From: Pedobacter ginsengisoli
GTDB taxonomy: Bacteria; Bacteroidota; Bacteroidia; Sphingobacteriales; Sphingobacteriaceae
Direction of reading: 5' to 3'
NCBI RefSeq assembly: GCF_002736205.1
Contig: NZ_CP024091.1
Coordinates: 2,294,001 to 2,358,000, forward strand
DNA: 64,000 bases
The translations under genes and the position numbers were made by a program. How positions within the stretch are numbered: the stretch's first letter is position 1; the number at the start of each line of letters is the position of its first letter. Under the pieces are notes generated by a model. That model had not been told where the DNA came from. It saw only the letters and a program-made list of their open reading frames with translations, and ran no database searches. This document shows positions 46,234-54,641 of this stretch, piece by piece.

Positions 46234-47016
46234 ATGAGAAAAAATTTTACTAAAACAATCGCATTTTTCAGCTTGATGGCCATCTTTACTATTGCTACTA
46301 CTACTGCAGTGCATGCACAGGGTTCAAATTATGATGATTCTGATGAGAAAAATTTAGTTAAATGGAATGTAGGGGCATTACTACTAAAGAATTTTTCATT
46401 TCAATATGAACGTGCAATTACACCAAAAATCTCTGGTGCAGTAGGCATTAGGTTTTCTCCTAAATCGGGTGTTCCTTTTAGCTCTGCGCTTAAAAACGCC
46501 ATTGATGACGATGAAACATGGGCAAGCATTAAGGATTTTAAAACCGGAAACTTTGCCATAACTCCAGAGGTTAGATTTTACTTAGGAAAAGGCGGATTTC
46601 AAGGATTTTATATAGCTCCTTTTATCAGATATGCCAACTATACTGCTGAAGTGCCTTATAGCTTCGACGTTGAGGATGGCGCCGGAAACTCAAGAACTGA
46701 AGTTATAGAACTTGATGGAAATGTTAATTCATTTACAGGCGGACTTCTTTTTGGTGCACAATGGAAAATTGCAAAAAGATTTGCAATAGACTGGTGGATT
46801 TTAGGTCCTAATTATGGTACTTCTAACGGAAATATTTCCGGAAATAAAGCATTAAATCAACAGGAACAAGATGCTCTTCGCGAGACACTTAAGGATCTGG
46901 AAGATTTGCCGGTAGTTAAAACCAAATCAAGTGTGGATGCAAATGGTGCAAGAGTTGATTTTGATGGCCCATGGGCTGGGTTTAGAGCCGGGTTAAGTGT
47001 AGGATTTAGATTTTAG
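46234..47016 (+). CDS. Outer-membrane beta-barrel protein (DUF3575-like)
   Basis: 260 residues with a signal peptide (about 1-29, VHAQ) and alternating-aromatic strands: LVKWNVGALLLKNFSFQYERAI at the start, FAITPEVRFYLGKG, GFYIAPFIRYANY, FTGGLLFGAQWKI, ending GLSVGFRF. These are typical of small porin-like barrels in Bacteroidota. The paired conserved stretches suggest DUF3575 but this was judged by eye. Convergent with ddl, separated by a terminator. Confidence 0.75.
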   Translation: MRKNFTKTIAFFSLMAIFTIATTTAVHAQGSNYDDSDEKNLVKWNVGALLLKNFSFQYERAITPKISGAVGIRFSPKSGVPFSSALKNAIDDDETWASIKDFKTGNFAITPEVRFYLGKGGFQGFYIAPFIRYANYTAEVPYSFDVEDGAGNSRTEVIELDGNVNSFTGGLLFGAQWKIAKRFAIDWWILGPNYGTSNGNISGNKALNQQEQDALRETLKDLEDLPVVKTKSSVDANGARVDFDGPWAGFRAGLSVGFRF

Positions 47017-47024
47017 ATATATCG

Positions 47025-47056
47025 ATCGTCCTTCTGAAATAAAACAGAAGGACGAT
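47025..47056. terminator. Bidirectional terminator between DUF3575 gene and ddl
   Basis: Stem ATCGTCCTTCTG/CAGAAGGACGAT with 8-base loop, between convergent genes. Confidence 0.75.
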
Positions 47057-47071
47057 TTGACTAAATAGCTA

Positions 47072-48058
47072 CTATCCTATTGTTTCCTTAATAAGTTTGG
47101 TATAAAAATCATTAAGTTTCATTCCCATTGCAGCAACTTGCTGAGGAATAAAGCTGGTAGCAGTTTGTCCGGGTATCGTATTTATCTCGATGAAATAAAA
47201 ATCACCTTCATCTTCTGTAAGTATAAAATCTATACGAACTACACCGCGACAGTTTAACTTAACGTAAACATCTTTAGCTATTTTAGCTACCCTATCTCTT
47301 GTTTCTTCTTTAAGTGGTGCAGGTGTTGTTTCAGTTGCTACACCTGGAGTATATTTAGCTTCAAAATCAAAAAACTCCTTAGCCGTTTCTACTTCAGTAA
47401 TAGGCAGCACTTCTATTTTACCATCAAGCTTTACCACACCAACGGTAAATTCCCTACCAGATATAAACTCTTCTATCAGAATCTGATTATCCTCATTAAA
47501 AGCTTTTTCAAGCGCAGCTTCCAAATCATTACCATGATTTACCTTGCTCATACCTATACTGCTGCCGCCATTATTTGGCTTAACAAAATAAGGCAGTTTA
47601 AGGTCTTTTTTAAGCTGAGCCAGATCGTATGGTGTATTCTTAAAAATCTGTGCAGATTTAGCAACATTTAACTTATCAATACCCTGTACAATTGCTTTAG
47701 TATAACCTTTGTTCATAGTAATGGCCGATGTAAGTGCATCGCAAGTGGTATAAGGAATGTTAAGCATATCAAAATACCCCTGTAGTTTACCATCTTCGCC
47801 CGGCGCGCCATGTATCGCTATAAAAACACCTTCGAACTTTATCTTTCTACCTTTAATGGTAAGAGAAAAATCATTACGGTCTACCTCTATTTTTACTGAA
47901 TCGGCAGGCTCATAAAACCACCCCTGCTGAGTAAGCATAATTTTATATACATCGAACTTATTAGTATCTAAATTCTGTGCAATTGTTGCGGCACTTTTAA
48001 CGGAAACTACCCATTCGCCAGTAGTACCTCCGGTTAGCAATGCTATTGTTTTCTTCAT
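47072..48058 (-). CDS. ddl: D-alanine--D-alanine ligase
   Basis: ATP-grasp ligase that makes D-Ala-D-Ala for peptidoglycan, 328 residues. Motifs: IALLTGGTTGEWVVS, IHGAPGEDGKLQGYFDML, VKPNNGGSSIGMSKV, EEFISGREFTVGVV and FIEINTIPGQTATSFIPQQ. The usual LFGG at the start is LTGG here. The ddl gene is next to PASTA and mltG genes, all concerned with the wall, but on the opposite strand. Confidence 0.95.
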   Translation of the reverse strand: MKKTIALLTGGTTGEWVVSVKSAATIAQNLDTNKFDVYKIMLTQQGWFYEPADSVKIEVDRNDFSLTIKGRKIKFEGVFIAIHGAPGEDGKLQGYFDMLNIPYTTCDALTSAITMNKGYTKAIVQGIDKLNVAKSAQIFKNTPYDLAQLKKDLKLPYFVKPNNGGSSIGMSKVNHGNDLEAALEKAFNEDNQILIEEFISGREFTVGVVKLDGKIEVLPITEVETAKEFFDFEAKYTPGVATETTPAPLKEETRDRVAKIAKDVYVKLNCRGVVRIDFILTEDEGDFYFIEINTIPGQTATSFIPQQVAAMGMKLNDFYTKLIKETIG

Positions 48059-48253
48059 ATTATAATCTGTTTATGGGGCATCGTTCTTAATAGCTGTCCC
48101 GAAATTGGTTACTTCATATCATTAGCAATACAATCATCTTAACGATCGTTTTAGCTCAAGCAAACATTCAGAACAGCAATATCAAAGAAGCTCAAAAATA
48201 TAAATTAGTTGGTGCAGATGTCATTTTAATTCCAATAAAATATTATTTTAATC

Positions 48254-48261
48254 TAAATTTG
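48254..48261 (+). promoter_or_regulatory. -7 element before the PASTA gene
   Basis: TAAATTTG fits TAnnTTTG, 29 bases before the ATG at 48291. No clear -33 partner. The 48059-48290 gap otherwise shows nothing recognisable. Confidence 0.4.
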
Positions 48262-48290
48262 AACGCTATACCTTCAGAAGAGAAAAACGC

Positions 48291-49061
48291 ATGGGCAAAT
48301 TCATATCTTATTTAAAAACAAATTCATTTAGAAACAACCTTATTGCAGCAGTAATTACTGTTGCTGTAATTTTATTTATCGCATTCTTTAGCTTAAGGTA
48401 TTACACCAAACATGGTCAGGGTTTAAACGTACCTTCACTTAAAGGCTTATCGTTTACACAAGCCGTTAGTAAACTGGAACAGTTAGGTTTACGATACGAG
48501 GTTGATTCTGTTTATATTGGCGACACCCCTCCGGGAACAGTTATAGATCAGGATCCGAACCCTGAAACTTTTGTAAAAGACAACCGGACAATTTACTTGA
48601 CGGTGAGCATGAACAGGGCTCCAAATGTTAAGTTTCCGGATGTAGAATTTAAATCGCTAAGACAGGCTCAGGCAATAATTGAAAGTTTTGGCCTAAAACT
48701 TGGAGATACCACTTACAAGCCAGACGTAAGCAGAGATGTTGTATTACAGGCTTCATTTGGCAACCAACCAATTAAAGTTGGAGAAATGATCCCTAAAGGA
48801 TCAAGAATAGACTTTTTATTGGGCGATGGTAAAGGAAATGAAGAAGTAGACATCCCAACACTTATTGGTTTAACTAAAGATGAAGCATTATTCGCCCTAA
48901 GAAACGGTGCAATGCTAAACCTTGGATCAGTAACTTACGAAGGTGTAATTACCGATTCGGCAAATGCTGTAATTATTAAACAAGACCCGTTTGTTACGGA
49001 TTCTGTTACTAAAGTTAAAATCGGAACACTGGTAAACATTACATTATCTAACAAAAAATAA
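48291..49061 (+). CDS. PASTA-domain membrane protein
   Basis: 256 residues: short cytoplasmic start, one transmembrane helix (about 15-35), then three PASTA repeats (about 43-110 NVPSLKGLSFTQAVSKLEQLGL, 112-180 KFPDVEFKSLRQAQAIIESFGL, 185-256 DIPTLIGLTKDEALFALRNGA). PASTA domains bind muropeptides or glycan strands. Here they occur without a kinase domain, the usual Bacteroidota form. Located 19 bases before mltG, so wall-linked function is likely. Confidence 0.9.
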   Translation: MGKFISYLKTNSFRNNLIAAVITVAVILFIAFFSLRYYTKHGQGLNVPSLKGLSFTQAVSKLEQLGLRYEVDSVYIGDTPPGTVIDQDPNPETFVKDNRTIYLTVSMNRAPNVKFPDVEFKSLRQAQAIIESFGLKLGDTTYKPDVSRDVVLQASFGNQPIKVGEMIPKGSRIDFLLGDGKGNEEVDIPTLIGLTKDEALFALRNGAMLNLGSVTYEGVITDSANAVIIKQDPFVTDSVTKVKIGTLVNITLSNKK

Positions 49062-49080
49062 CCATTACTATCATTTATAT

Positions 49081-50139
49081 ATGTCAAACGAAGAAAATAA
49101 AACAGGTCTTAAAAAGGGCACCAAGATCATATTAGGCCTACTATTCGTTATTTTAATTGCCGGCGGCGTTTACGGGCTTAAATTATATAAAGTATATTTT
49201 GCACCAAATGTTACAGGCAATGAAAAGTACTTATACGTAAGAACCGGGTATAATATAGACGACCTGTTTAAAGAAATAAAACTAAAAGATATGTTAACTG
49301 ATATAGGTTCTTTTAGTGAAGCATCGGGCAAAATGCAGCTTGCACGTTCTTTAAAACCAGGACGTTATAAGCTTGCAAAAGGAATGAATAACCGCAGCAT
49401 TATTAATATGTTGAAATCGGGCAATCAGGATCCTGTAAAGCTTAAGTTTCAAAACTTAAGAAAGAAAGAAAACTTTGCCGGTTATTTATCAAGGAACCTT
49501 GAACCGGATTCTTTAACTTTTATAAATCTGCTTGATTCGACTTCGTTACTTGAAAAGTATGGCTTTAATAAAGACAATAGTTATGTAATGTTTATTCCAA
49601 ATACTTACGAGATGTATTGGAATGTGAGCGTACCTGAGTTTTTTGACAGAATGCATGCTGAATATGATAAGTTCTGGAACGCAGACCGCAAACAAAAGGC
49701 TGCATCATTAAACTTAACTCCTATCCAGGTTTCTATTTTAGCTTCAATTGTTGATGCTGAGGCTCTGTACGACAAGGAGATGCCTATTATTGCTGGTTTG
49801 TACTTAAACCGCTTAAATAAAGGTATTCTGCTTCAGGCAGATCCTACTGTTATTTTTGCAAATAACGATTTTACGGTTAAACGTGTTACCAATTCACTTT
49901 TAAGCACACCATCAAGATACAACACTTATAAATATGCTGGTTTGCCACCGGGACCGATTATGATGCCGAGTATTAATGCTATTGATGCTGTTTTAAACCG
50001 TGACAACAACAATTACATCTACATGTGTGCTAAAGAAGATTTCTCCGGCTATCATAATTTTGCGGTAACTGTTCAGGAACATGAAAAAAACGCAAAAAAA
50101 TACAGAGATGCTTTAAACAAACGCAATATCTTTAAATAA
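49081..50139 (+). CDS. mltG: Endolytic murein transglycosylase MltG
   Basis: Inner-membrane lytic transglycosylase, 352 residues, that cuts nascent glycan strands. Transmembrane helix about 15-33, then a LysM-like region and the YceG catalytic domain (about 130-345). The catalytic helix reads ILASIVDAEALYDKEMPIIAGLYLNRL, where the more common form is ASIVEKET; so the first Glu of that motif is Asp here and the second Glu is kept. QADPTVIFA and YNTYKYAGLPPGPI are as expected. One-base overlap with ybgC. Confidence 0.92.
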   Translation: MSNEENKTGLKKGTKIILGLLFVILIAGGVYGLKLYKVYFAPNVTGNEKYLYVRTGYNIDDLFKEIKLKDMLTDIGSFSEASGKMQLARSLKPGRYKLAKGMNNRSIINMLKSGNQDPVKLKFQNLRKKENFAGYLSRNLEPDSLTFINLLDSTSLLEKYGFNKDNSYVMFIPNTYEMYWNVSVPEFFDRMHAEYDKFWNADRKQKAASLNLTPIQVSILASIVDAEALYDKEMPIIAGLYLNRLNKGILLQADPTVIFANNDFTVKRVTNSLLSTPSRYNTYKYAGLPPGPIMMPSINAIDAVLNRDNNNYIYMCAKEDFSGYHNFAVTVQEHEKNAKKYRDALNKRNIFK

Positions 50140-50546
50140 TGTACACTCATACCACCAAAATAAGGGTTAGGTACGGCGAAACCGACCAAATGGGATACGT
50201 TTATTACGGCAATTACGCTGAATATTATGAGGTTGCGCGTGTAGAGATGCTGAGAAGTTTGGGCATGGATTATGCTGGAATGGAGAGCAGCGGTGTAATG
50301 ATGCCTGTTTTAGAGCTAAACTGCAAGTACATTAAGCCTGCTTTATATGACCAGGAAATAACTATTAAAACAACCATTCATGACCTTCCGGGGGTAAGAA
50401 TACATTTTAAGTATGAATTAACGAATCCGGCCGGGGAACTTATAAACATTGGAACAACTACGCTGGTATTTGTAGATATGGCAAAGAACAAGCCTTGTTC
50501 TCCACCAGAAAATTTTATGGAGAAGTTAAAGGTATTTTTTAATTAA
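50139..50546 (+). CDS. ybgC: YbgC-type acyl-CoA thioesterase
   Basis: 135-residue hot-dog thioesterase. The motif RYGETDQMGYVYYGNYAEYYEVAR holds the catalytic aspartate-region residues; in E. coli YbgC the equivalent enzyme is tied to the Tol-Pal system, but tol genes are not seen here. The start overlaps the mltG stop (TAATG). Confidence 0.9.
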   Translation: MYTHTTKIRVRYGETDQMGYVYYGNYAEYYEVARVEMLRSLGMDYAGMESSGVMMPVLELNCKYIKPALYDQEITIKTTIHDLPGVRIHFKYELTNPAGELINIGTTTLVFVDMAKNKPCSPPENFMEKLKVFFN

Positions 50547-50555
50547 ATTTGATAG

Positions 50556-51536
50556 ATGGAGTGGATTCATAAGCAGCTTTTAAAAATCAAACTTTATTCT
50601 ATGTTTATAAGCTGGACTAAGGTTTGTGTTTTACCAGGCTTTAGTCCACTTCCCATATATACTGTTGCCACATTCTTTTTTAAGGAGATTGGTAAAGATT
50701 CTTTAGTGAATAAGGCTTCGTCGCTTGCCTATAATTTTATGCTGGCTATTTTTCCGGCCATCATTTTCTTATTTACCCTTATACCTTTTATACCTAAAAA
50801 AATTGGTTTTCAGGATCAGTTGATGAACCTGATTATTCTGGTTTTACCCGAAGATGCTTACAAGGCTTTTAGTACTACTCTTGATGAGATAGTGCATAAG
50901 CAAAACAGTAGTTTGCTTTCGTTCGGTTTTATATTGTCATTATTCTTTGCAACAAATGGTGTTCATAATTTGATGATGGCTTTTAACAAATCATCGTTGA
51001 TTATTGAAACACGCAGTTGGATAAAACAGCGTTTAATTGCCGTTTTATTAACGCTGGTGATTGTTTTTTCGGTAATTACCTGTATTACTGCAATGGCAAT
51101 TGGCGAAATAGCGTTAAACCGGCTTAACATTCAGGCAAGTTTTACAACTTTTGCCATACAGCTTACCAGATGGGCATTGCTTGGAGTATTGTATTTTGTA
51201 ACAATCTCTATCCTTTATAGGTACGGCCCTGCCCATGCAAAAAAGTGGAAGTTTTTTAGTGCCGGTTCATGGCTGGCCACTATACTGGCTTTTCTTACTA
51301 TTTGGGGTTTTTCTTTTTACATCAACAACTTCAGTTCTTATAATAAAGTTTATGGTTCTATTGGAACACTTATCGTTATTATGATATGGCTTTATTTAAA
51401 TTCTCTGATACTTTTGGTAGGTTTTGAGTTAAATGCGAGCGTAGATCTGTCGAAACGCAGTGTTAAAATCATCAGGCCGAACTTCAATTTGTTCAAAAAA
51501 ACGGCTCCAATAGAGGAAAAACTAGGGAAAAGATAA
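50556..51536 (+). CDS. YihY/BrkB-family inner-membrane protein
   Basis: 326 residues with six hydrophobic helices (from about 70 to 275). Family motifs: DSLVNKASSLAYNFMLAIFPAIIFLF, NGVHNLMMAFNKSS, and SSYNKVYGSIGTLIVIMIWLYLNSLILLVGFELNA near the end. Once misnamed ribonuclease BN; function is still uncertain, with proposals as a transporter. Last gene of the mltG-ybgC-yihY run. Confidence 0.9.
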   Translation: MEWIHKQLLKIKLYSMFISWTKVCVLPGFSPLPIYTVATFFFKEIGKDSLVNKASSLAYNFMLAIFPAIIFLFTLIPFIPKKIGFQDQLMNLIILVLPEDAYKAFSTTLDEIVHKQNSSLLSFGFILSLFFATNGVHNLMMAFNKSSLIIETRSWIKQRLIAVLLTLVIVFSVITCITAMAIGEIALNRLNIQASFTTFAIQLTRWALLGVLYFVTISILYRYGPAHAKKWKFFSAGSWLATILAFLTIWGFSFYINNFSSYNKVYGSIGTLIVIMIWLYLNSLILLVGFELNASVDLSKRSVKIIRPNFNLFKKTAPIEEKLGKR

Positions 51537-51595
51537 ATTTTTCTCACTCATTTTTAGCGCGTTATCATTTTTAAATGAAATTATATAAATATTAA

Positions 51596-51626
51596 TTTGC
51601 AAAATCGAGCCGTATTTGTACTTTTG
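51596..51626 (+). promoter_or_regulatory. Promoter of tRNA-Ser copy 1
   Basis: TTTG (51596-51599), exactly 19 bases, then TACTTTTG (51619-51626), five bases before the tRNA. Same arrangement as copy 2. Confidence 0.8.
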
Positions 51627-51631
51627 CCTCC

Positions 51632-51716
51632 GGAAAGCTGGCAGAGTGGTCGAATGCGGCAGTCTTGAAAACTGTTGACTGTCATAGGTCCGGGGGTTCG
51701 AATCCCTCGCTTTCCG
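51632..51716 (+). tRNA. tRNA-Ser(UGA), copy 1
   Basis: 85 bases with a long variable arm, as expected for serine. Acceptor GGAAAGC pairs with GCTTTCC, discriminator G, no encoded CCA. Anticodon loop CTTGAAA gives anticodon TGA, reading UCA and other UCN codons. T loop GGTTCGAAT is standard. Confidence 0.96.
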
Positions 51717-51719
51717 CAG

Positions 51720-51754
51720 AGCCCTGAGAAGCATAAATTCTCAGGGCTTTTTTG
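51720..51754 (+). terminator. Terminator of tRNA-Ser copy 1
   Basis: Stem AGCCCTGAGAA/TTCTCAGGGCT followed by T6, four bases after the tRNA; also marks the end of the convergent antiporter gene. Confidence 0.9.
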
Positions 51755-51756
51755 CG

Positions 51757-53340
51757 TCAAATGATTTTTAACCTCTCCTCTTCCAGATCTATCTGATACA
51801 ATTGCTTTCTAATGATTTCTTCATTAATCGAAACATCTTTATTGAGTTCCGAAAGGTACTGTCGCTGGCTTTCTAGCAGTTCAACAAAAATAGCTTTAGT
51901 GCCATCGTTCATCCAGCTATCATCTGCTGCCTTTGTTTTCTCCTCCCAGTGCATCAGTATTTTTTCCAGTCCGGTGTGGCCATGCAATTCATTATCATAT
52001 TTATTTTTAAGGAACTGATAAGCATGTTGTTTCAGATCCTTTTTCATCTTTTTAGTAGCCTCGTGCTCTTTATCTTCACGTAGTGCTTCGTTAAATAAGC
52101 TAGTGCGATTTATAAAGTAAGGAAGTGTAAGGCCTTGTATCAGCAGCGTAAGTAATATTACGACAAAAGTGATAAACAGAATCAGGTTTCTATACGGAAA
52201 GGCAGCGCCCCCCAATAACGTAGGCGGTATGGCCAGTGCAGCAGCTAACGACACCACACCGCGCATTCCTGTCCACCCGAGTATAAGAGGAATAGTGAAT
52301 TGTGCTTTTCTGGAAGAAGCTCTGGGTGCCACACTTGGCCTGAAAATGAATGTAGCTATCATGGCAGCATACGAACTGATGATCCTTGCGGCAATAAGCA
52401 CACCGGTTACCAGCAAACCATAACCAATTGCAGTACCTAAAGGGATACCGTTTGATCGCATACCGTCTACTATCTCCGGTAGTTCCAGACCAATTATCAG
52501 GAATACTACTCCGTTTAAAATAAACACAAAGCTTTGCCATACTCCATAGCCCATAATGCGGCTTGCACTGTTTAAAAAGACCAACCTCCTGGCCGACATA
52601 AACAAACCTCCACTAACTACCGCCATCACACCTGAGCTATGAACCTGTTCAGCTACCCAATACATAAAATAGGGTTCAATTAATGTAAGTGCTATATCCG
52701 ATGGTGCATCTGTAGGTAATCGTTTATGTGCCTGAACAAATAACCAGGCCAATAGCAAACCAATACCTACCCCACCAATTACCATCCACAAAAAGCTAAG
52801 CGTTGCTTCCTGCCATACAAAGCTTCCGGTACCAACGGCTATTAAAGCAAATCTGAAAATAATTAACGATGAAGCATCATTTAATAGACTCTCTCCTTCT
52901 AAAATGGCTGAGAAAGATTTAGGAATTTTTACAAACTTGGTAATGGCTCCGGTACTTACAGCATCAGGAGGCGATACAATTCCACCTAACAAAAAACCCA
53001 GGGCAATTGTAAACCCAGGAATAAGATGATTAGTAACTAATGCTACAGATAATGCAGTAAAAAAGACTACAAGGAAAGCAAAACTCCCAATAATGCGCCA
53101 CCATTTCTTCATTTCTTTAAATGAGATGGCCCAGGCTGCATCAAATAACAGTGGCGGTAGGAATATGAAAAAGATAAGGTCGGGATTAACTCTGACCACA
53201 GGTAGCCCCGGGATAAAACTGACTATTAATCCTGCAAGAACTAATAATATAGGATAAGCAATTTTGAGCTTGGTTGCCCACATATTAAGTAGCACAATGG
53301 CGGCTACCATAGCCAGTAAAAAAGGTAGAAGTGTATGCAT
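51757..53340 (-). CDS. CPA1-family Na+/H+ antiporter
   Basis: 527 residues: about twelve transmembrane helices (1-410) and a hydrophilic helical C-terminus (about 415-527). Ion-site motifs: GGIVSPPDAVSTGAITKF near 125-145 and LEGESLLNDASSLIIFRFAL near 150-168, plus GMRGVVSLAAALAIP near 355. The Asp pair that carries protons and ions is kept. The gene lies between the two tRNA-Ser copies on the opposite strand. Confidence 0.93.
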   Translation of the reverse strand: MHTLLPFLLAMVAAIVLLNMWATKLKIAYPILLVLAGLIVSFIPGLPVVRVNPDLIFFIFLPPLLFDAAWAISFKEMKKWWRIIGSFAFLVVFFTALSVALVTNHLIPGFTIALGFLLGGIVSPPDAVSTGAITKFVKIPKSFSAILEGESLLNDASSLIIFRFALIAVGTGSFVWQEATLSFLWMVIGGVGIGLLLAWLFVQAHKRLPTDAPSDIALTLIEPYFMYWVAEQVHSSGVMAVVSGGLFMSARRLVFLNSASRIMGYGVWQSFVFILNGVVFLIIGLELPEIVDGMRSNGIPLGTAIGYGLLVTGVLIAARIISSYAAMIATFIFRPSVAPRASSRKAQFTIPLILGWTGMRGVVSLAAALAIPPTLLGGAAFPYRNLILFITFVVILLTLLIQGLTLPYFINRTSLFNEALREDKEHEATKKMKKDLKQHAYQFLKNKYDNELHGHTGLEKILMHWEEKTKAADDSWMNDGTKAIFVELLESQRQYLSELNKDVSINEEIIRKQLYQIDLEEERLKII

Positions 53341-53524
53341 AGAATTTTAATTTACAGCTTTTCTTTAAAAATTCTAAGTGATTTTTTATCAAACTATTTT
53401 TATTTGAAGTATTCTCCTATCTGGGCTGCATTTAATATAGCGACCAAAAAAGTTGTGGTCCAATTGGTTAAGCATATATCAGCATTCTTATATTAATTTA
53501 ATATAAAATATATGTGAATCTGAG

Positions 53525-53555
53525 TTTGTAGAATCAATCTGAGTTTGTACTTTTG
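53525..53555 (+). promoter_or_regulatory. Promoter of tRNA-Ser copy 2
   Basis: TTTG (53525-53528), exactly 19 bases, then TACTTTTG (53548-53555), five bases before tRNA-Ser copy 2. Confidence 0.8.
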
Positions 53556-53559
53556 TCGC

Positions 53560-53644
53560 GGAGAGCTGGCAGAGTGGTCGAATGCGGCAGTCTTGAAAAC
53601 TGTTGACTGTCATAGGTCCGGGGGTTCGAATCCCTCGCTCTCCG
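53560..53644 (+). tRNA. tRNA-Ser(UGA), copy 2
   Basis: 85 bases, identical to copy 1 except for one compensated acceptor pair: GGAGAGC/GCTCTCC against GGAAAGC/GCTTTCC. Anticodon TGA; no encoded CCA. Its last six bases begin the 37-base direct repeat. Confidence 0.96.
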
Positions 53645-53675
53645 CTCAAAAGGAATCAAAAAGTACAAAAGCCTG
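53639..53675 (+). repeat. 37-bp direct repeat, left copy (candidate attachment site)
   Basis: Begins in the tRNA 3' end (TCTCCG) and covers the trailer up to AAAAGCCTG. Identical to 61365-61401 over 37 bases; eight more bases match after a single difference at 53676. Confidence 0.85.
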
Positions 53676-53708
53676 AAAATCGTATGATTAGCAGGCTTTT
53701 TGCTTTTT
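53667..53708 (+). terminator. Terminator of tRNA-Ser copy 2
   Basis: AAAAGCCTG (53667-53675) pairs with CAGGCTTTT (53692-53700), followed by a T-rich tail. Confidence 0.8.
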
Positions 53709-53790
53709 AGGACATACCAAAATATGCATCAACTAGCCCAGATCAGAAAAGAACTACGCGCCAAAATATGCACAAAATCGATTCTGACGG

Positions 53791-53928
53791 TTAAGTTTTT
53801 TGTCTATAGTTCAGAATACGGAAAATAGCGTTGGTTGCGATTTGCTGAAATCCCAAATTCTTTAATTCCTGGTGCATAATATAATGAGGAACATCATTTA
53901 AGTAGTCGCGATAAACTTTCTCGATCAT
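53791..53928 (-). CDS. 45-codon ORF, unrecognised, possible gene remnant
   Basis: ATG at 53928, stop at 53791; the peptide begins MIEKVYRDYLNDVPHYIMHQ and ends FRILNYRQKT. The same frame is open for 21 codons further upstream (to about 53990) without a start, so it could be the tail of a decayed gene. The rest of 53709-54087 shows only a repeated CCAAAATATGCA (53717-53728 and 53761-53772). Confidence 0.3.
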   Translation of the reverse strand: MIEKVYRDYLNDVPHYIMHQELKNLGFQQIATNAIFRILNYRQKT

Positions 53929-54087
53929 AAACCTATGCGGTTCATGTACCTGAATATTGATATAGGTGCATATTTCAGTTTAGCCGAAACACTCAATTTA
54001 CTACCTCTTAGTTAAAAAAATACCTTTCTAAACTAATTTCTTCTAAAAATTGCTAAATAATTGTATTCTAACTAAAGTGTTATAGAA

Positions 54088-54633
54088 TTATTTCGTACGC
54101 TTTGGATAATATGTAATATATCTAGGTTCTAATAAAACAATTTGTTTTACGTTATCGGCAGGTAATGTTGGCCACATACTAACAATATCACTCAAAATAT
54201 TTCTAATCGAAATTGTCTGATCATCGTCATTTCTATAGAGAATTACTGGAAAAATCAAAATCTTATTTTCATATCCTTTGAATCTAAAAGGTATCTGCTT
54301 TATTTTTTGATCAAACTCATTGATTGGAGATAAAAGTTTCAATAGGTCTTCTCTTGGCTCTTTCTTACTTCTATATACTTCTGCAATCTGCCCCTGATCA
54401 TTTATTGAGATACCCAAAACCATTAAATGTGCGAAATCTTTTGGAACCTGTTGAAGAAGATTCTGGTCAATACTTTTCCATATGCATTTGACAATCGGCT
54501 GGCTAATGTCTATATCCTTTCCTTTTGGTGTTATATTTATGGAGTCGGGTGCCTCAATTTTCGCATTTTCTTGCGCTTTAATCAAACTGTGACAAACTAA
54601 AATTAACAATAAAACTATAACGAGTCTTTTCAT
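54088..54633 (-). CDS. Hypothetical secreted protein paired with HExxH lipoprotein
   Basis: Not recognised. 181 residues from MKRLVIVLLLILVCHS (a start seven codons upstream at 54654 would overlap the previous gene). Signal peptide about 1-20. The central part (FAHLMVLGISINDQGQIAEVYRSK, then FRFKGYENKILIFPVILY) resembles the strand-helix-strand layout of TonB C-terminal-like domains, but this is a by-eye impression. Directly after the lipoprotein gene on the same strand, so they probably act together. Confidence 0.55.
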   Translation of the reverse strand: MKRLVIVLLLILVCHSLIKAQENAKIEAPDSINITPKGKDIDISQPIVKCIWKSIDQNLLQQVPKDFAHLMVLGISINDQGQIAEVYRSKKEPREDLLKLLSPINEFDQKIKQIPFRFKGYENKILIFPVILYRNDDDQTISIRNILSDIVSMWPTLPADNVKQIVLLEPRYITYYPKRTK

Positions 54634-54641
54634 GATAAAGT

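Noticed and set aside
44996..47056. Insertion-sequence ends at the two related hairpins
   Set aside because: They are each a complete hairpin between convergent genes with no transposase or target-site duplication between them; the intervening genes look native.
51522..51734. Minus-strand ORF over tRNA-Ser copy 1
   Set aside because: It is the complement of the tRNA and its terminator; no protein features.
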